From contig NZ_JHEI01000139.1 in assembly GCF_001273835.1 (NCBI RefSeq), forward strand, positions 1 to 64,000: 64,000 nucleotides of DNA, read 5' to 3'. Below, one piece after another: positions 37,420 to 46,366 of the stretch; within the stretch, counting starts at the first letter, position 1, and every line of letters begins with the position of its first letter. A program made the position numbers and the translations under genes. The notes under the pieces were generated by a model that saw only the letters and a list, made by a program, of their open reading frames with translations, made no database searches and was not told where the DNA came from. This DNA comes from Leucobacter celer subsp. astrifaciens. GTDB taxonomy: Bacteria; Actinomycetota; Actinomycetes; Actinomycetales; Microbacteriaceae.

Positions 37420-38355
37420 CTAGACCTCGAGATCCTCGAACAGGACCGTCGAGAAGTACCGCTCGCCGAAGTCGGGCACCACGACCACGATCTTCTTGCC
37501 GGCGTTCTCGGGGCGCTTCGCCACCTGGGTGGCGGCCCACACGGCAGCGCCGCCGGAGATGCCGGCGAGGATGCCCTCGTCGGTGCCGAGGGCGCGGGCC
37601 TTGGCAATCGAATCGGCGAGGGTGACGTCGATGACCTCGTCGTAGATCTCGCGGTCGAGGATGTCGGGCACGAAGTTCGCGCCGAGGCCCTGGATCTTGT
37701 GCGGGCCGGCCTTGCCCTCGGTGAGCAGCGGCGAGTCGATGGGCTCGACCGCGACGACGCGGATGTTCGGGTTCTGCTCCTTGAGGTAGCCGCCGGCGCC
37801 GGTGATCGTGCCGCCGGTGCCGATGCCGGAGACGAGCACATCGACCTGACCGTCGGTGTCGTTCCAGATCTCGGGACCAGTGGTGGAGCGGTGGATCGCG
37901 GGGTTGGCCGGGTTGGCGAACTGCTGGGCGAGGATCGCGCCCGGGGTGTTCGCGGCGATCTCCTCGGCCTTCGCGACGGCCCCCTTCATGCCGAGCGGTC
38001 CCTCGGTGAGCACGATCTCCGCGCCGTAGGCGGCGAGGAGCTTGCGGCGCTCGATGCTCATCGTCTCGGGCATGGTGAGGATCACGCGGTAGCCGCGCGC
38101 CGCACCGACGAAGGCGAGGGCGATGCCGGTGTTGCCGCTCGTGCCCTCCACGATGGTGCCGCCGGGCTGCAGCGCGCCCGACTGCTCTGCGGCATCGATG
38201 ATGGCGATGCCGATGCGGTCCTTCACGGAGCCGGCGGGGTTGTAGAACTCGAGCTTCGCGAACACCTCGGCCTCAGCGCCCTCGGTGACCCGGTTGAGTC
38301 GAACGAGGGGCGTGTTGCCGAACGCCTGGGTGATGTTGTCGTAGGTGCGTGACAT
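37420..38355 (-). CDS. cysK: cysteine synthase A
   Basis: 311 residues, fold-type II PLP enzyme combining O-acetylserine and sulfide. The PLP Lys is in [14 protein letters not shown] (about residue 45); the substrate loop is [12 protein letters not shown]; the phosphate-binding glycines are [15 protein letters not shown]; and GISGGAAV binds near the C-terminus. The C-terminal tail does not differ from normal CysK. ATG 38355 has AAGGAG upstream. The promoter box is in the 60 bases above. Confidence 0.96.
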   Translation of the reverse strand: MSRTYDNITQAFGNTPLVRLNRVTEGAEAEVFAKLEFYNPAGSVKDRIGIAIIDAAEQSGALQPGGTIVEGTSGNTGIALAFVGAARGYRVILTMPETMSIERRKLLAAYGAEIVLTEGPLGMKGAVAKAEEIAANTPGAILAQQFANPANPAIHRSTTGPEIWNDTDGQVDVLVSGIGTGGTITGAGGYLKEQNPNIRVVAVEPIDSPLLTEGKAGPHKIQGLGANFVPDILDREIYDEVIDVTLADSIAKARALGTDEGILAGISGGAAVWAATQVAKRPENAGKKIVVVVPDFGERYFSTVLFEDLEV

Positions 38356-38407
38356 GCGCTTCGATCTCCTTCTGGAGTTGGTGGGGAGTCGGTTGTAGCC
38401 ACCGAAA

Positions 38408-38413
38408 ACTATA
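38408..38413 (-). promoter_or_regulatory. -10 box of cysK
   Basis: On the reverse strand TATAGT lies 52 bases before the cysK ATG, in a locally AT-rich segment (GAAGTTATTCGAGAAGTATC). The -35 hexamer is not clear. Confidence 0.55.
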
Positions 38414-38522
38414 GCGTGAAGTTATTCGAGAAGTATCGAGAACTTATGCGATGCGACGCGGTGTTACGGCGGGGGCGCCGCGGGGGCGCGGCGAGTCGCC
38501 GGCACCCCCGCGGTCGCCTCGG

Positions 38523-40301
38523 TCATCGAGCCCGCTGGGAGGCCCGACGGCTCCGCGCGACGACGAGCGCGCCGAGGGCCAGCAGCAGGGCGCTCGCGGC
38601 GAGAAGGCCGTGGGGGGCGGAACCCGTCCGCGAGAGGCCGGGCTCCGAGGGGCTGTTCTTGCCGGGCCCCGAAGTGCCGTTCTCGCCCGGGCCGGGGGTT
38701 TTCGGATCGACCACGATGACGGAGACAGTGAACGAGCCGGTTGCGGTGTTGCCCGCGGTGCCGGTCGCGGTGCAGGTGACGGTGGTGTCGCCGACCGCGA
38801 ACATCGTGCCCGATGCGGGTGCGCAGACCGGGGTGATCGCGCCGTCGACGAGGTTGGTGGCCGATGCGGTGAAGGAGACCTCGGCACCCGCGGGTGCCGC
38901 TGCGCTGAACGCCGCGGTGACGGCGCCGAGACTGCTCTCAGCCACGGGGGCCGCGCCGATGATCTTCTCGATGACGGTGTCCGGCAGATCCAGCACCGGG
39001 GCCGTCGTATCGAGGACCGAGACGACGAAGCTGTCCGGTGCGCTGGTGTTGCCCGCGGCGTCGGTGGCCGTGCAGGTGACGGTGTTGACGGTGAGCGGCG
39101 TCGTGATCGGGAACAGGGATCCGGAGGCCGGGGTGCAGACGGGCGTGAGCGCTCCGTCGACGAGGTCTTCGGCGGTGGCGGTGTAGGTGACGACGGCGCC
39201 GTCGGCGTCCGAGGCTTCCTGGCTGACGCTGCTCGGAAGGTCGAGCACCGGTGCGGTGGTGTCCTCGACGGTGATGTCGAAGGAGCCGGTGCCGATGTTG
39301 CCCTCGCTGTCGGTGGCGGTGCAGCTGACGGTGGTGGTCCCGAGGGGGAAGATGTCGCCCGAGGCGACGGTGTCGGGGCCGACGGTGCACACCGGGGTGA
39401 TCGCGCCGTCGACGGTGTCGGTGGCGGAGGCACTGAAGTTCACGGTTGCGCCGCCGGAACCGGTGGCCTCCTCGGTGATGCTGCTCGGGAGCGACAGTGC
39501 GGGTGCGGTCGTGTCCTGCACGGTGACGGTGAAGCTGTTGGAGCCCGTGTTGCCCGCGCTGTCGGTCGCCGAGCAGGTGACGGTGGTGGCGCCGAGCGGG
39601 AAGGTGGCCCCGGAAGCGGGCGAGCAGAGCGGGGTGAGGGATCCGTCGACGTCGTCGGTGGCGGTTGCTCCGGAGTAGGTGACGGGGGCGCCGCCGGGAC
39701 CGGTGGCCTCCCGGGTCACGTTCCCGGGAACGGTGACGACCGGCGGGGTGGTGTCGGTCGAGGGCTCCGGCTCGAGCTCGAGGTCGAGCGTATGGTTCGA
39801 CGAGGTGACTTCGACGGTGAACGAGCCGAGATCCGAGGCGGAACTACCGGCCACGACGATGAAGAAGTCCTGGTAGGTGAAGCCCGGGAGGATCGCGGGG
39901 ATCGGGAACGAGTACTCGACCGGCACCCCTGGGCCGGAACCGGTGGCCGAGCTGAAGCAGTTCACGATCGGCATGTCCGGCAGGAAGACGCCCTGGTACA
40001 CCGTCAGGTTGGCGGTGAAGCCGTTCGGGGTGACCTTCGCAGTGAACTGCGTGGGGCTGGTGCCGGTGGTCCTCGCCTTGATCGCGCGGTAGTGGGTGGC
40101 GACGCTGCCGGTGGTGCACCCGGGAGGGTTCAGATGGGTGAACGTCGGACTCGAGGCGCTGAGCGTCCCGGGTATCGACAGCGTATCCGCCCGAGCGGCC
40201 GATGGCGCGCTGAACAGCGATATCAACAGGACCAGGACAGTGGTCAGTGCGAGCAGGACAGGACGCGCCTTCGGCAGTGAAGCATTCACGAACACCTGCA
40301 C
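38523..40301 (-). CDS. HYR-domain surface protein with LSRTG wall-anchor signal
   Basis: 592 residues. A signal peptide (KARPVLLALTTVLVLLISLF, cleavage near AARA-38) leads to a beta-rich N-terminal domain (to about 180). Four HYR-type immunoglobulin-like repeats follow (about 184-262, 263-346, 347-430, 431-529), each opening with DTTAP and carrying two cysteines (TPVC...VTCTATD). A Pro/Gly-rich spacer leads to LSRTG (556-560), a hydrophobic helix and an RSRRASQRAR tail, a non-canonical sortase signal. Probably wall-attached and adhesive or structural. The start is uncertain (GTG 40301, 40295 or 40289). It separates cysK from prmC. Confidence 0.85.
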   Translation of the reverse strand: MQVFVNASLPKARPVLLALTTVLVLLISLFSAPSAARADTLSIPGTLSASSPTFTHLNPPGCTTGSVATHYRAIKARTTGTSPTQFTAKVTPNGFTANLTVYQGVFLPDMPIVNCFSSATGSGPGVPVEYSFPIPAILPGFTYQDFFIVVAGSSASDLGSFTVEVTSSNHTLDLELEPEPSTDTTPPVVTVPGNVTREATGPGGAPVTYSGATATDDVDGSLTPLCSPASGATFPLGATTVTCSATDSAGNTGSNSFTVTVQDTTAPALSLPSSITEEATGSGGATVNFSASATDTVDGAITPVCTVGPDTVASGDIFPLGTTTVSCTATDSEGNIGTGSFDITVEDTTAPVLDLPSSVSQEASDADGAVVTYTATAEDLVDGALTPVCTPASGSLFPITTPLTVNTVTCTATDAAGNTSAPDSFVVSVLDTTAPVLDLPDTVIEKIIGAAPVAESSLGAVTAAFSAAAPAGAEVSFTASATNLVDGAITPVCAPASGTMFAVGDTTVTCTATGTAGNTATGSFTVSVIVVDPKTPGPGENGTSGPGKNSPSEPGLSRTGSAPHGLLAASALLLALGALVVARSRRASQRAR

Positions 40302-40308
40302 TAGTGCA
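40297..40308. promoter_or_regulatory. perfect 12-bp palindrome at the start of the HYR gene
   Basis: TGCACTAGTGCA overlaps the proposed GTG start of the surface-protein gene, in the 71-base divergent gap to prmC. A possible operator; the GTG choice nearby may need shifting downstream. Confidence 0.35.
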
Positions 40309-40372
40309 AAATTGGATGGTGGCCTATGTTTATCTTCCGCGGGCGCCGATCCGCCGTCGGTAGAGTGGGGGA

Positions 40373-41260
40373 GTGGAAGAGCAGGGTGCGCGGAACGCGC
40401 AGCAGGTCGGGGACGTGCTCGACGAACTCAGAGCGGTGCTCGAGGCGGGCGGGATCGAGGATCCCGCGACCGAATCGCAGCTGATCCTCGGACACGTGCT
40501 CGGTGTCGCGCGGGGTCGTGTGCAGGCGCTCGCGGTGCTCGGGTCCGCGATCGATCGTGAGCGGGTCGAGCAGGCGCGAGAGCTCGCCGAGGAGCGGGCG
40601 CGCAGGATTCCGCTGCAGCACCTCACGGGTCGCGCGCCGTTCCGCTCGATCGAGCTCTCGGTCGGGCCCGGGGTGTTCGTGCCCCGGCCCGAGACCGAGA
40701 CGGTCGTGCAGTTCGCGATCGATGCACTGCAGGCGGTTCCGGATCCCGAACCCGTCGCCGTCGATCTCTGCACCGGGAGCGGCGCCATCGCCCTCGCCAT
40801 CGCGAACGAGGTGCCGACCGCACGCGTCTGGGCGGTGGAGAAGAGCCGCGAGGCGCACGCGTGGGCCGAGCGCAACGTGCGCGAGTGGGGGTTCGACCGG
40901 GTCGAGCTGGTGCTCGGGGACGCCCGCGATCCCGAGCTGCCGGAGCATCTCGCCGGCCGGGTCGACGTGCTCGTCTCCAACCCGCCGTACGTGCCGCAGG
41001 ACATGGTGCCCCGCGATCCCGAGGTGCGGGATCACGACCCCGAGCTCGCGCTCTACAGCGGTGCGGACGGCCTCGATCTGATCCGTGCGATCAGCCTGGT
41101 CGGGCGGGATCTGGTGCGTCCCGGAGGCAGCCTGGTGCTCGAGCACGCGGAGACGCAGGGCGCCGCGATCCGCCGCCTGCTCACCGCGGACGGCTGGCGG
41201 GCGGCGGCGACCCATCGAGACCTCACCGGGCGGGATCGGGCCACGACCGCCCTGCGGTGA
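40373..41260 (+). CDS. prmC: release factor glutamine methyltransferase
   Basis: 295 residues. The N-terminal helical domain is followed by the methyltransferase fold. The SAM motif is DLCTGSGAIALAIA near residue 125, and the substrate-glutamine motif is SNPPYVP near residue 200; PLQHLTGRAPFR is the family segment before the catalytic domain. It methylates the GGQ Gln of RF1 and RF2. The start is GTG 40373, six bases after TAGAGT (40361-40366), so the message is likely leaderless. Confidence 0.95.
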   Translation: MEEQGARNAQQVGDVLDELRAVLEAGGIEDPATESQLILGHVLGVARGRVQALAVLGSAIDRERVEQARELAEERARRIPLQHLTGRAPFRSIELSVGPGVFVPRPETETVVQFAIDALQAVPDPEPVAVDLCTGSGAIALAIANEVPTARVWAVEKSREAHAWAERNVREWGFDRVELVLGDARDPELPEHLAGRVDVLVSNPPYVPQDMVPRDPEVRDHDPELALYSGADGLDLIRAISLVGRDLVRPGGSLVLEHAETQGAAIRRLLTADGWRAAATHRDLTGRDRATTALR

Positions 41261-41311
41261 GCGGCGGGGCGCTCAGCGGCCCGGAGGAAGCCGGGAGTAG
41301 AGTGATGGGTT

Positions 41312-41977
41312 ATGGCCGAGGTGTTCGATTGCTCCGATAGTTCCCAGCTGCTCGCAGGCATGCGCACCGCGCGTCGGGCGGTCGGGCGAGGAGAGCTCGT
41401 CGTGATGCCCACGGACACGGTCTACGGCGTCGCAGCGGACGCCTTCACCCCGGAGGCGGTGCAGCGACTGCTCGACGCCAAGGGTCGCGGTCGTCAGTCG
41501 CCGCCGCCGGTGCTGATCCCGAACACGAACACGCTCGCCGCCCTCGCCGCCGAGGTCACCACCCCGCTCAGCCGACTCGCCGAGGCCTTCTGGCCGGGTG
41601 CGCTCACCATCATCACCCGCGCCAACCCCTCGCTCAGCTGGGATCTCGGCGACACGGGCGGCACGGTGGCGCTGCGGATCCCGAACCATCCTCTCGCCCT
41701 CGAGCTGCTCGAGGAGACGGGTCCGCTCGCCGTCTCCTCGGCCAACAAGACCGGTGAGCCCGCGGCCCGCACCGCGGCTGCGGCGCAGGAGATGCTCGGC
41801 GATTCCATCGCGGTGTACCTCGAAGCCGGCGAGGCCGAGGGCGACGGCGTCGCCTCGACGATCATCGACGCGACGGGTCTCAGCGAGGACGGCGGCGAGC
41901 TGCACGTGCTGCGCGAGGGCGGGGTGAGCCGGGAGGCGATCGCCGAGCTGCTGCCGCAGGTGACCTTCGGGGACTGA
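41312..41977 (+). CDS. L-threonylcarbamoyladenylate synthase (YrdC/Sua5 family)
   Basis: 221 residues, the YrdC-like core without the C-terminal Sua5 domain. It makes threonylcarbamoyl-AMP for t6A at position 37 of tRNAs reading ANN codons. The binding motif MPTDTVYGVAADAF is near residue 33, with the Lys/Arg pair in AKGRGRQSPPPVLI and the SSANKTGEPA loop. The start ATG 41312 follows TAGAGT (41298-41303) by eight bases. It is followed after one base by the glycosyl-phosphotransferase gene. Confidence 0.93.
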   Translation: MAEVFDCSDSSQLLAGMRTARRAVGRGELVVMPTDTVYGVAADAFTPEAVQRLLDAKGRGRQSPPPVLIPNTNTLAALAAEVTTPLSRLAEAFWPGALTIITRANPSLSWDLGDTGGTVALRIPNHPLALELLEETGPLAVSSANKTGEPAARTAAAAQEMLGDSIAVYLEAGEAEGDGVASTIIDATGLSEDGGELHVLREGGVSREAIAELLPQVTFGD

Positions 41978-41978
41978 G

Positions 41979-43214
41979 ATGCTGCCCTATCTGGTCGTCG
42001 TCGCGGTCACGGCCCTCGTCACCGCAGCGGCCTCGTACGCGGTGCTGCGACTGAGCCGCAAGTACCGTCTGGCACCCGAGGTGCGCGCACGGGACGTGCA
42101 TCGCACACCCACCCCGCGGCTCGGCGGCGTGGCGATGTTCGCCGGCATCCTCGCGGCCTTCGCGATCGCCGGCACCCGGGAGGAATTCGCGTCGCTCTAC
42201 GAGCAGGGTTCGCGCATCTGGGCGCTGCTCGGCGCCTGCGCCGTCATCGCGGTGATCGGGATCCTCGACGACCTGCTCGACCTCGACTGGATGATCAAGC
42301 TCGCGGCCCAGCTTGCGGCGGCCGGCCTGCTCGCGTGGAACGGCGTGCAGATCGTGTCGCTGCCGTTCGGGAACACGATGATCGTTCCGTCGCCCGCGAT
42401 GAATTTCGCGCTCACGGTCTTCCTGATGACGCTGGTGATGAACGCCGTCAACTTCGTGGACGGTCTCGACGGCCTCGTCGCGGGGGTTGCCATCATCGCG
42501 AGCTCGCTGTTCTTCATCTATACGCGCCTGCTGTACGCGCAGATGGGGCAGTTCGACTCCGTGGATTTCGCGGGCCTCATCGCGATCGTCGTCGTGGGGA
42601 TCTGCGCGGGCTTCCTGCCCTTCAACTGGCACCGCGCGCGCATGTTCATGGGGGACACCGGGGCACTGCTCGTCGGGCTGCTCATGGCGACCTCGACCGT
42701 GTCGGTGACGGGGGAGCTGAACCCGGCGGTGCTCGACCAGAAGCTCGTGCTGGCCGCGTACATCCCCATCCTCCTGCCCATGGCCGTGCTGGCGCTGCCG
42801 CTCGCCGACTTCTCGCTCGCCGTGGCGCGGCGGCTGCTGGCCGGGAAGAGCCCCTTCTCGGCGGATCGGCTGCATCTGCACCACCGTCTGCTCGACATGG
42901 GGCACTCCCCGGTGCAGGCGGTGCTCATCTTCTATCTGGGAACGGCCGTGCTCTCGGTCGCGGTGCTGCTCGTGTTCACGCTGCAGAGCTTCGTGCTGCC
43001 GGTGGCGGTGCTGGTGCTCGGAGGCGTGGCCTGCGGGCTGGTGCTGTTCTTCCCCGCCTCGCGGGTGCGCGCAGCGGTCGCGCAGCGGCGCTTGGTACGG
43101 TTGGGGAGGCTGGAAACTCCCGCCGGAGACGCCCGGAGCAGCGCGCGGACACCCCTGGACCGCGCAGGCGACACAGGTAACACAGACGAGGCAGACGAGA
43201 GGACCCCCGAGTGA
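41979..43214 (+). CDS. undecaprenyl-phosphate GlcNAc-1-phosphate transferase (WecA/TagO family)
   Basis: 411 residues, about eleven membrane helices. It transfers a sugar-1-phosphate to the undecaprenyl carrier. Family motifs: HRTPTPRLGGVAMF, GILDDLLDLDW (Asp-Asp metal site), NAVNFVDGLDGLVAG, MFMGDTGALLVG and a His-rich loop DRLHLHHRLLDMG. The C-terminal about 50 residues are hydrophilic. In actinobacteria it begins wall-polymer synthesis, and it precedes the atp operon in many species. The stop overlaps the next GTG start. Confidence 0.93.
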   Translation: MLPYLVVVAVTALVTAAASYAVLRLSRKYRLAPEVRARDVHRTPTPRLGGVAMFAGILAAFAIAGTREEFASLYEQGSRIWALLGACAVIAVIGILDDLLDLDWMIKLAAQLAAAGLLAWNGVQIVSLPFGNTMIVPSPAMNFALTVFLMTLVMNAVNFVDGLDGLVAGVAIIASSLFFIYTRLLYAQMGQFDSVDFAGLIAIVVVGICAGFLPFNWHRARMFMGDTGALLVGLLMATSTVSVTGELNPAVLDQKLVLAAYIPILLPMAVLALPLADFSLAVARRLLAGKSPFSADRLHLHHRLLDMGHSPVQAVLIFYLGTAVLSVAVLLVFTLQSFVLPVAVLVLGGVACGLVLFFPASRVRAAVAQRRLVRLGRLETPAGDARSSARTPLDRAGDTGNTDEADERTPE

Positions 43215-43681
43215 GCAACCCCGCGACGCCCGAATCGTTCGAGCAGGAGCCCAGCCCCATGCCGACGTCGCAGCCGATCCTGCTGAAGGCGCTGCGGTGG
43301 GGCATCCTGGCGACGATCCTGCTGGTCCTTCTCTTCGGCGGCATCGGCTGGCTGGTGACCGAGGACCGGGGGATGACCGGCGGGGCGATGGGTGCCGCGT
43401 TCGCGGGAATCTTCCTGATGCTGACCGTCGGCAGCATCGCCTTCGCCAATCGCTTCGTGGAGAGCCCGATCTACGTGCCGATCTTCTTCGGGATCGTGAT
43501 GGGCGCCTGGCTCGTGAAGTTCATCGGCTTCATCGTGGCGCTGCTGATCCTGCGGGGTCAGCCCTGGCTGGATCCGCGCATGTTCTTCTTCGGGCTGCTC
43601 GCCGGAGTGATCGTCTCGCTGGTGATCGACGTCGTCGTGGTGACGAAGTCGAGGCTTCCGTACGTCTCCGATCCGCGCTGA
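43211..43681 (+). CDS. small membrane protein at the AtpI position
   Basis: 156 residues with four hydrophobic segments (ILLKALRWGILATILLVLLF, then GAAFAGIFLMLTVGSI, IFFGIVMGAWLVKFIGF and FFGLLAGVIVSLVID) after a polar N-terminus. The sequence is not clearly AtpI, but the place immediately before atpB and the four-helix layout are those of AtpI, proposed to assist c-ring assembly or magnesium handling. GTG 43211 overlaps the stop of the preceding gene. Confidence 0.7.
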   Translation: MSNPATPESFEQEPSPMPTSQPILLKALRWGILATILLVLLFGGIGWLVTEDRGMTGGAMGAAFAGIFLMLTVGSIAFANRFVESPIYVPIFFGIVMGAWLVKFIGFIVALLILRGQPWLDPRMFFFGLLAGVIVSLVIDVVVVTKSRLPYVSDPR

Positions 43682-43738
43682 TCGCATATTCGCCGCCCCG
43701 AAACGGGAGGCGAGTTTCGTCAGGGGCTGAATCCTTGT

Positions 43739-43744
43739 TAGGAT
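43739..43744 (+). promoter_or_regulatory. possible -10 box for the atp operon
   Basis: TAGGAT lies about 110 bases before atpB, in the only sizeable gap (166 bases) of the unit. No strong -35 is seen; read-through from the upstream operon is also possible. Confidence 0.3.
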
Positions 43745-43847
43745 TGAGGAGTTCCCTGCCGGGTCGTGCTTGAGTTATGCCTGTCAGGCCGGGGGCACGA
43801 CCATCGTTCGACGCTGTACAGCTATGTCTGTACCCCGAATCAGGAGA

Positions 43848-44669
43848 ATGGCGCTGTTCGCAAACGCTATGCACCTCGTGACCCCGACTCTCTTCGCTGC
43901 CGATGGAGAGTTCCATCCGCCGTCGATCAATGAGTTCTTCCCGCCGGCGCTCTGGTTCGAGGGGACGCCCTTCGAGATCAACCGGATCATGCTCATCCGC
44001 ATCGTCATGGCGGTTCTGCTGATCGTGCTGTTCTGGCTCGGTACCCGCAGGATGCGGGTGATTCCGACGCGGGGTCAGTCGCTCACCGAGATGGCGCTCG
44101 ACTTCGTGCGCATCAACATCGCCGAGGATCTGCTCGGAAAGGTCGATGGTCGGCGCTTCCTTCCGATCCTCACCGCGATGTTCTTCATGATCCTCGCATT
44201 CAACATCACGGGTGTCATCCCGGGCCTCAACATCGCGGCCTCCTCGGTCATCGGCACGCCGCTCGTCCTCGCGCTCGTGTCGTACGTCACCTTCATCTAC
44301 GCCGGCATCAAGAAGAGCCCGAAGAACTTCTTCAAGAACTCGCTCTTCCCCTCCGGTGTGCCGTGGCCCGTGTACATCATCGTGACGCCGATCGAGCTCA
44401 TCTCGACCTTCATCATCCGTCCGGTGACGCTCACCCTGCGTCTGCTCATGAACATGATGGTCGGGCACCTCCTGCTCGTGCTGTTCTTCGCGGCCACCAA
44501 CTTCTTCATCCTGTACGCCGGTGGCTTCTTCCCCGCGCTCGGCGTCTTCACCTTCGCGTTCGGCTTCGCGTTCACGCTCTTCGAGATCCTCGTCGCAGTG
44601 CTGCAGGCCTACGTGTTCACCCTGCTCACCGCGGTCTACATCCAGCTCGCGCTGGCCGAAGACCACTAA
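43848..44669 (+). CDS. atpB: ATP synthase F0 subunit a
   Basis: 273 residues. The proton half-channel subunit: the essential Arg is in TLRLLMNMMVGHLLL, and the last helix ends LQAYVFTLLTAVYIQLALAEDH. Five to six membrane helices. The start is not settled. ATG 43848 has AGGAG only one base away; ATG 43824 (no site) and ATG 43869 are alternatives. First structural gene of atpBEFHAGDC. Confidence 0.93.
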   Translation: MALFANAMHLVTPTLFAADGEFHPPSINEFFPPALWFEGTPFEINRIMLIRIVMAVLLIVLFWLGTRRMRVIPTRGQSLTEMALDFVRINIAEDLLGKVDGRRFLPILTAMFFMILAFNITGVIPGLNIAASSVIGTPLVLALVSYVTFIYAGIKKSPKNFFKNSLFPSGVPWPVYIIVTPIELISTFIIRPVTLTLRLLMNMMVGHLLLVLFFAATNFFILYAGGFFPALGVFTFAFGFAFTLFEILVAVLQAYVFTLLTAVYIQLALAEDH

Positions 44670-44951
<282 letters not shown>

Positions 44952-44986
44952 ACCCGCATCTGCAACAACCTTGAGAGGAGGCAACG

Positions 44987-45535
44987 ATGATCAACACAAT
45001 CGTTGTTGCTGCTGAGGATGCGGCGCCCAACCCGTTGCTCCCGGCGACCTATGACATTGTCTGGTCTGCGGTTGTATTCGTCATCCTTCTGATTGCCTTC
45101 TGGAGGGTCTTCCTCCCCAAGATGCAGGCGATGCTCGATGAGCGTGCCGAGGCGATCGAGGGCAACATCGCCAAGGCTGACGAGGCCCAGGCGAAGGCCG
45201 AGGCAGCGCTGCAGGAGTACACCGCACAGCTCGCGAGCGCCCGCCAGGAGGCCGGCGAGATCCGCGAGGCCGCACGCGCCGACGGCGCCAAGATCGTCTC
45301 CAAGGCCAAGGAGGACGCGCTGGTCGAGGCCGGCCGTGTCGCCCAGGCCGCGCAGAGCCAGATCGAGGCGGAGCGTCAGAGCGCAGTGGTCTCGCTGCGC
45401 AAGGACGTCGGCTCGCTCGCCATCGACCTCGCATCGAGCGTGGTCGGGGAGAGCCTGACCGACGACCAGAAGGCCTCGGCCCTGGTCGATCGCTTCCTCG
45501 CCGACCTCGAGGCATCCGAGAAGGCGGCGAAGTAA
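44987..45535 (+). CDS. atpF: ATP synthase F0 subunit b
   Basis: 182 residues: a single N-terminal membrane helix (IVWSAVVFVILLIAFWRVF) and a long charged coiled coil (about residues 40-150) forming the peripheral stalk. GAGAGGAGG precedes ATG 44987. The stop shares a base with the atpH start (TAATG). Confidence 0.96.
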   Translation: MINTIVVAAEDAAPNPLLPATYDIVWSAVVFVILLIAFWRVFLPKMQAMLDERAEAIEGNIAKADEAQAKAEAALQEYTAQLASARQEAGEIREAARADGAKIVSKAKEDALVEAGRVAQAAQSQIEAERQSAVVSLRKDVGSLAIDLASSVVGESLTDDQKASALVDRFLADLEASEKAAK

Positions 45536-46311
45536 TGGGAAGCGCGTCACGCGAAGCACTGGCCCAGGCGCGCACCGCGCTGCGGGCGGGGCTCGATCAG
45601 GCTGCCGGCGGCGAACTGCTGCGGGCGGCGGGCCGTATCGCAGAGAGCCCCGCGCTCGCTGCCGCCCTCGGCGACGCCTCCGCGAGCGCCGAGGCGAAGA
45701 CCCAGGTGGTCGAGCGACTGTTCGGCGGGCTCTCCGCTGACGCGCGCTCCGTGCTCGCCGCCGCCGTGCAGGCGCGGTGGTCGAACGTCGACGAGTTCGT
45801 CGCGGGGGTCGAGGAGCTCGGCTTGCGCGCCGAGGGAATCGCCAACCCCGCGCTCTCGGACGAGTTGCTCGCGGTCGCCGATCTGGTGGATCGCAGCCAC
45901 GAGCTGCAGCTCAATCTGGGCAGCAAGCTCGTCGAGTCCGCGAGCAAGGTGACGCTGGTGCAGCGCCTGCTGTCGGGCAAGACCTCCGCGTCGACCATCT
46001 CGGTCGTGAGCCACCTCGTGGCGAACCCGCGCGGACGTCGCCTCGACGCCACCCTGCGTCAGGCGGCCCGCACGGCCGCCGACCAGGTCGGCAGCGAGCT
46101 CGCGACCGTGACGGTCGCCGCCCCGCTCAACGCCGAACAGCAGGTCCGTCTGGCCCGCGCGCTCGAGCAGTCGGCCGGGCGCCCGGTCAAGATCACGACC
46201 GTCATCGATCCCGAGCTGGTCGGCGGTGTGCGCATCCAGCTCGCCGATGACGTGATCGACGGCAGCATCCGCGCCCGCCTGGATGATCTCCGGCAGCAGC
46301 TCGCAGCTTAA
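45535..46311 (+). CDS. atpH: ATP synthase F1 subunit delta
   Basis: 258 residues, longer than E. coli delta (177), as usual in actinobacteria. The C-terminal family signature is [28 protein letters not shown]; the N-terminal helical domain binds the alpha crown. It connects the b stalk to F1. Coupled to atpF by one-base overlap. Confidence 0.95.
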   Translation: MGSASREALAQARTALRAGLDQAAGGELLRAAGRIAESPALAAALGDASASAEAKTQVVERLFGGLSADARSVLAAAVQARWSNVDEFVAGVEELGLRAEGIANPALSDELLAVADLVDRSHELQLNLGSKLVESASKVTLVQRLLSGKTSASTISVVSHLVANPRGRRLDATLRQAARTAADQVGSELATVTVAAPLNAEQQVRLARALEQSAGRPVKITTVIDPELVGGVRIQLADDVIDGSIRARLDDLRQQLAA

Positions 46312-46366
46312 GGCACAACTTTTCACCACCGGGGGCGGCGCTTCCGGACCAGACAGAGGAAACGAA

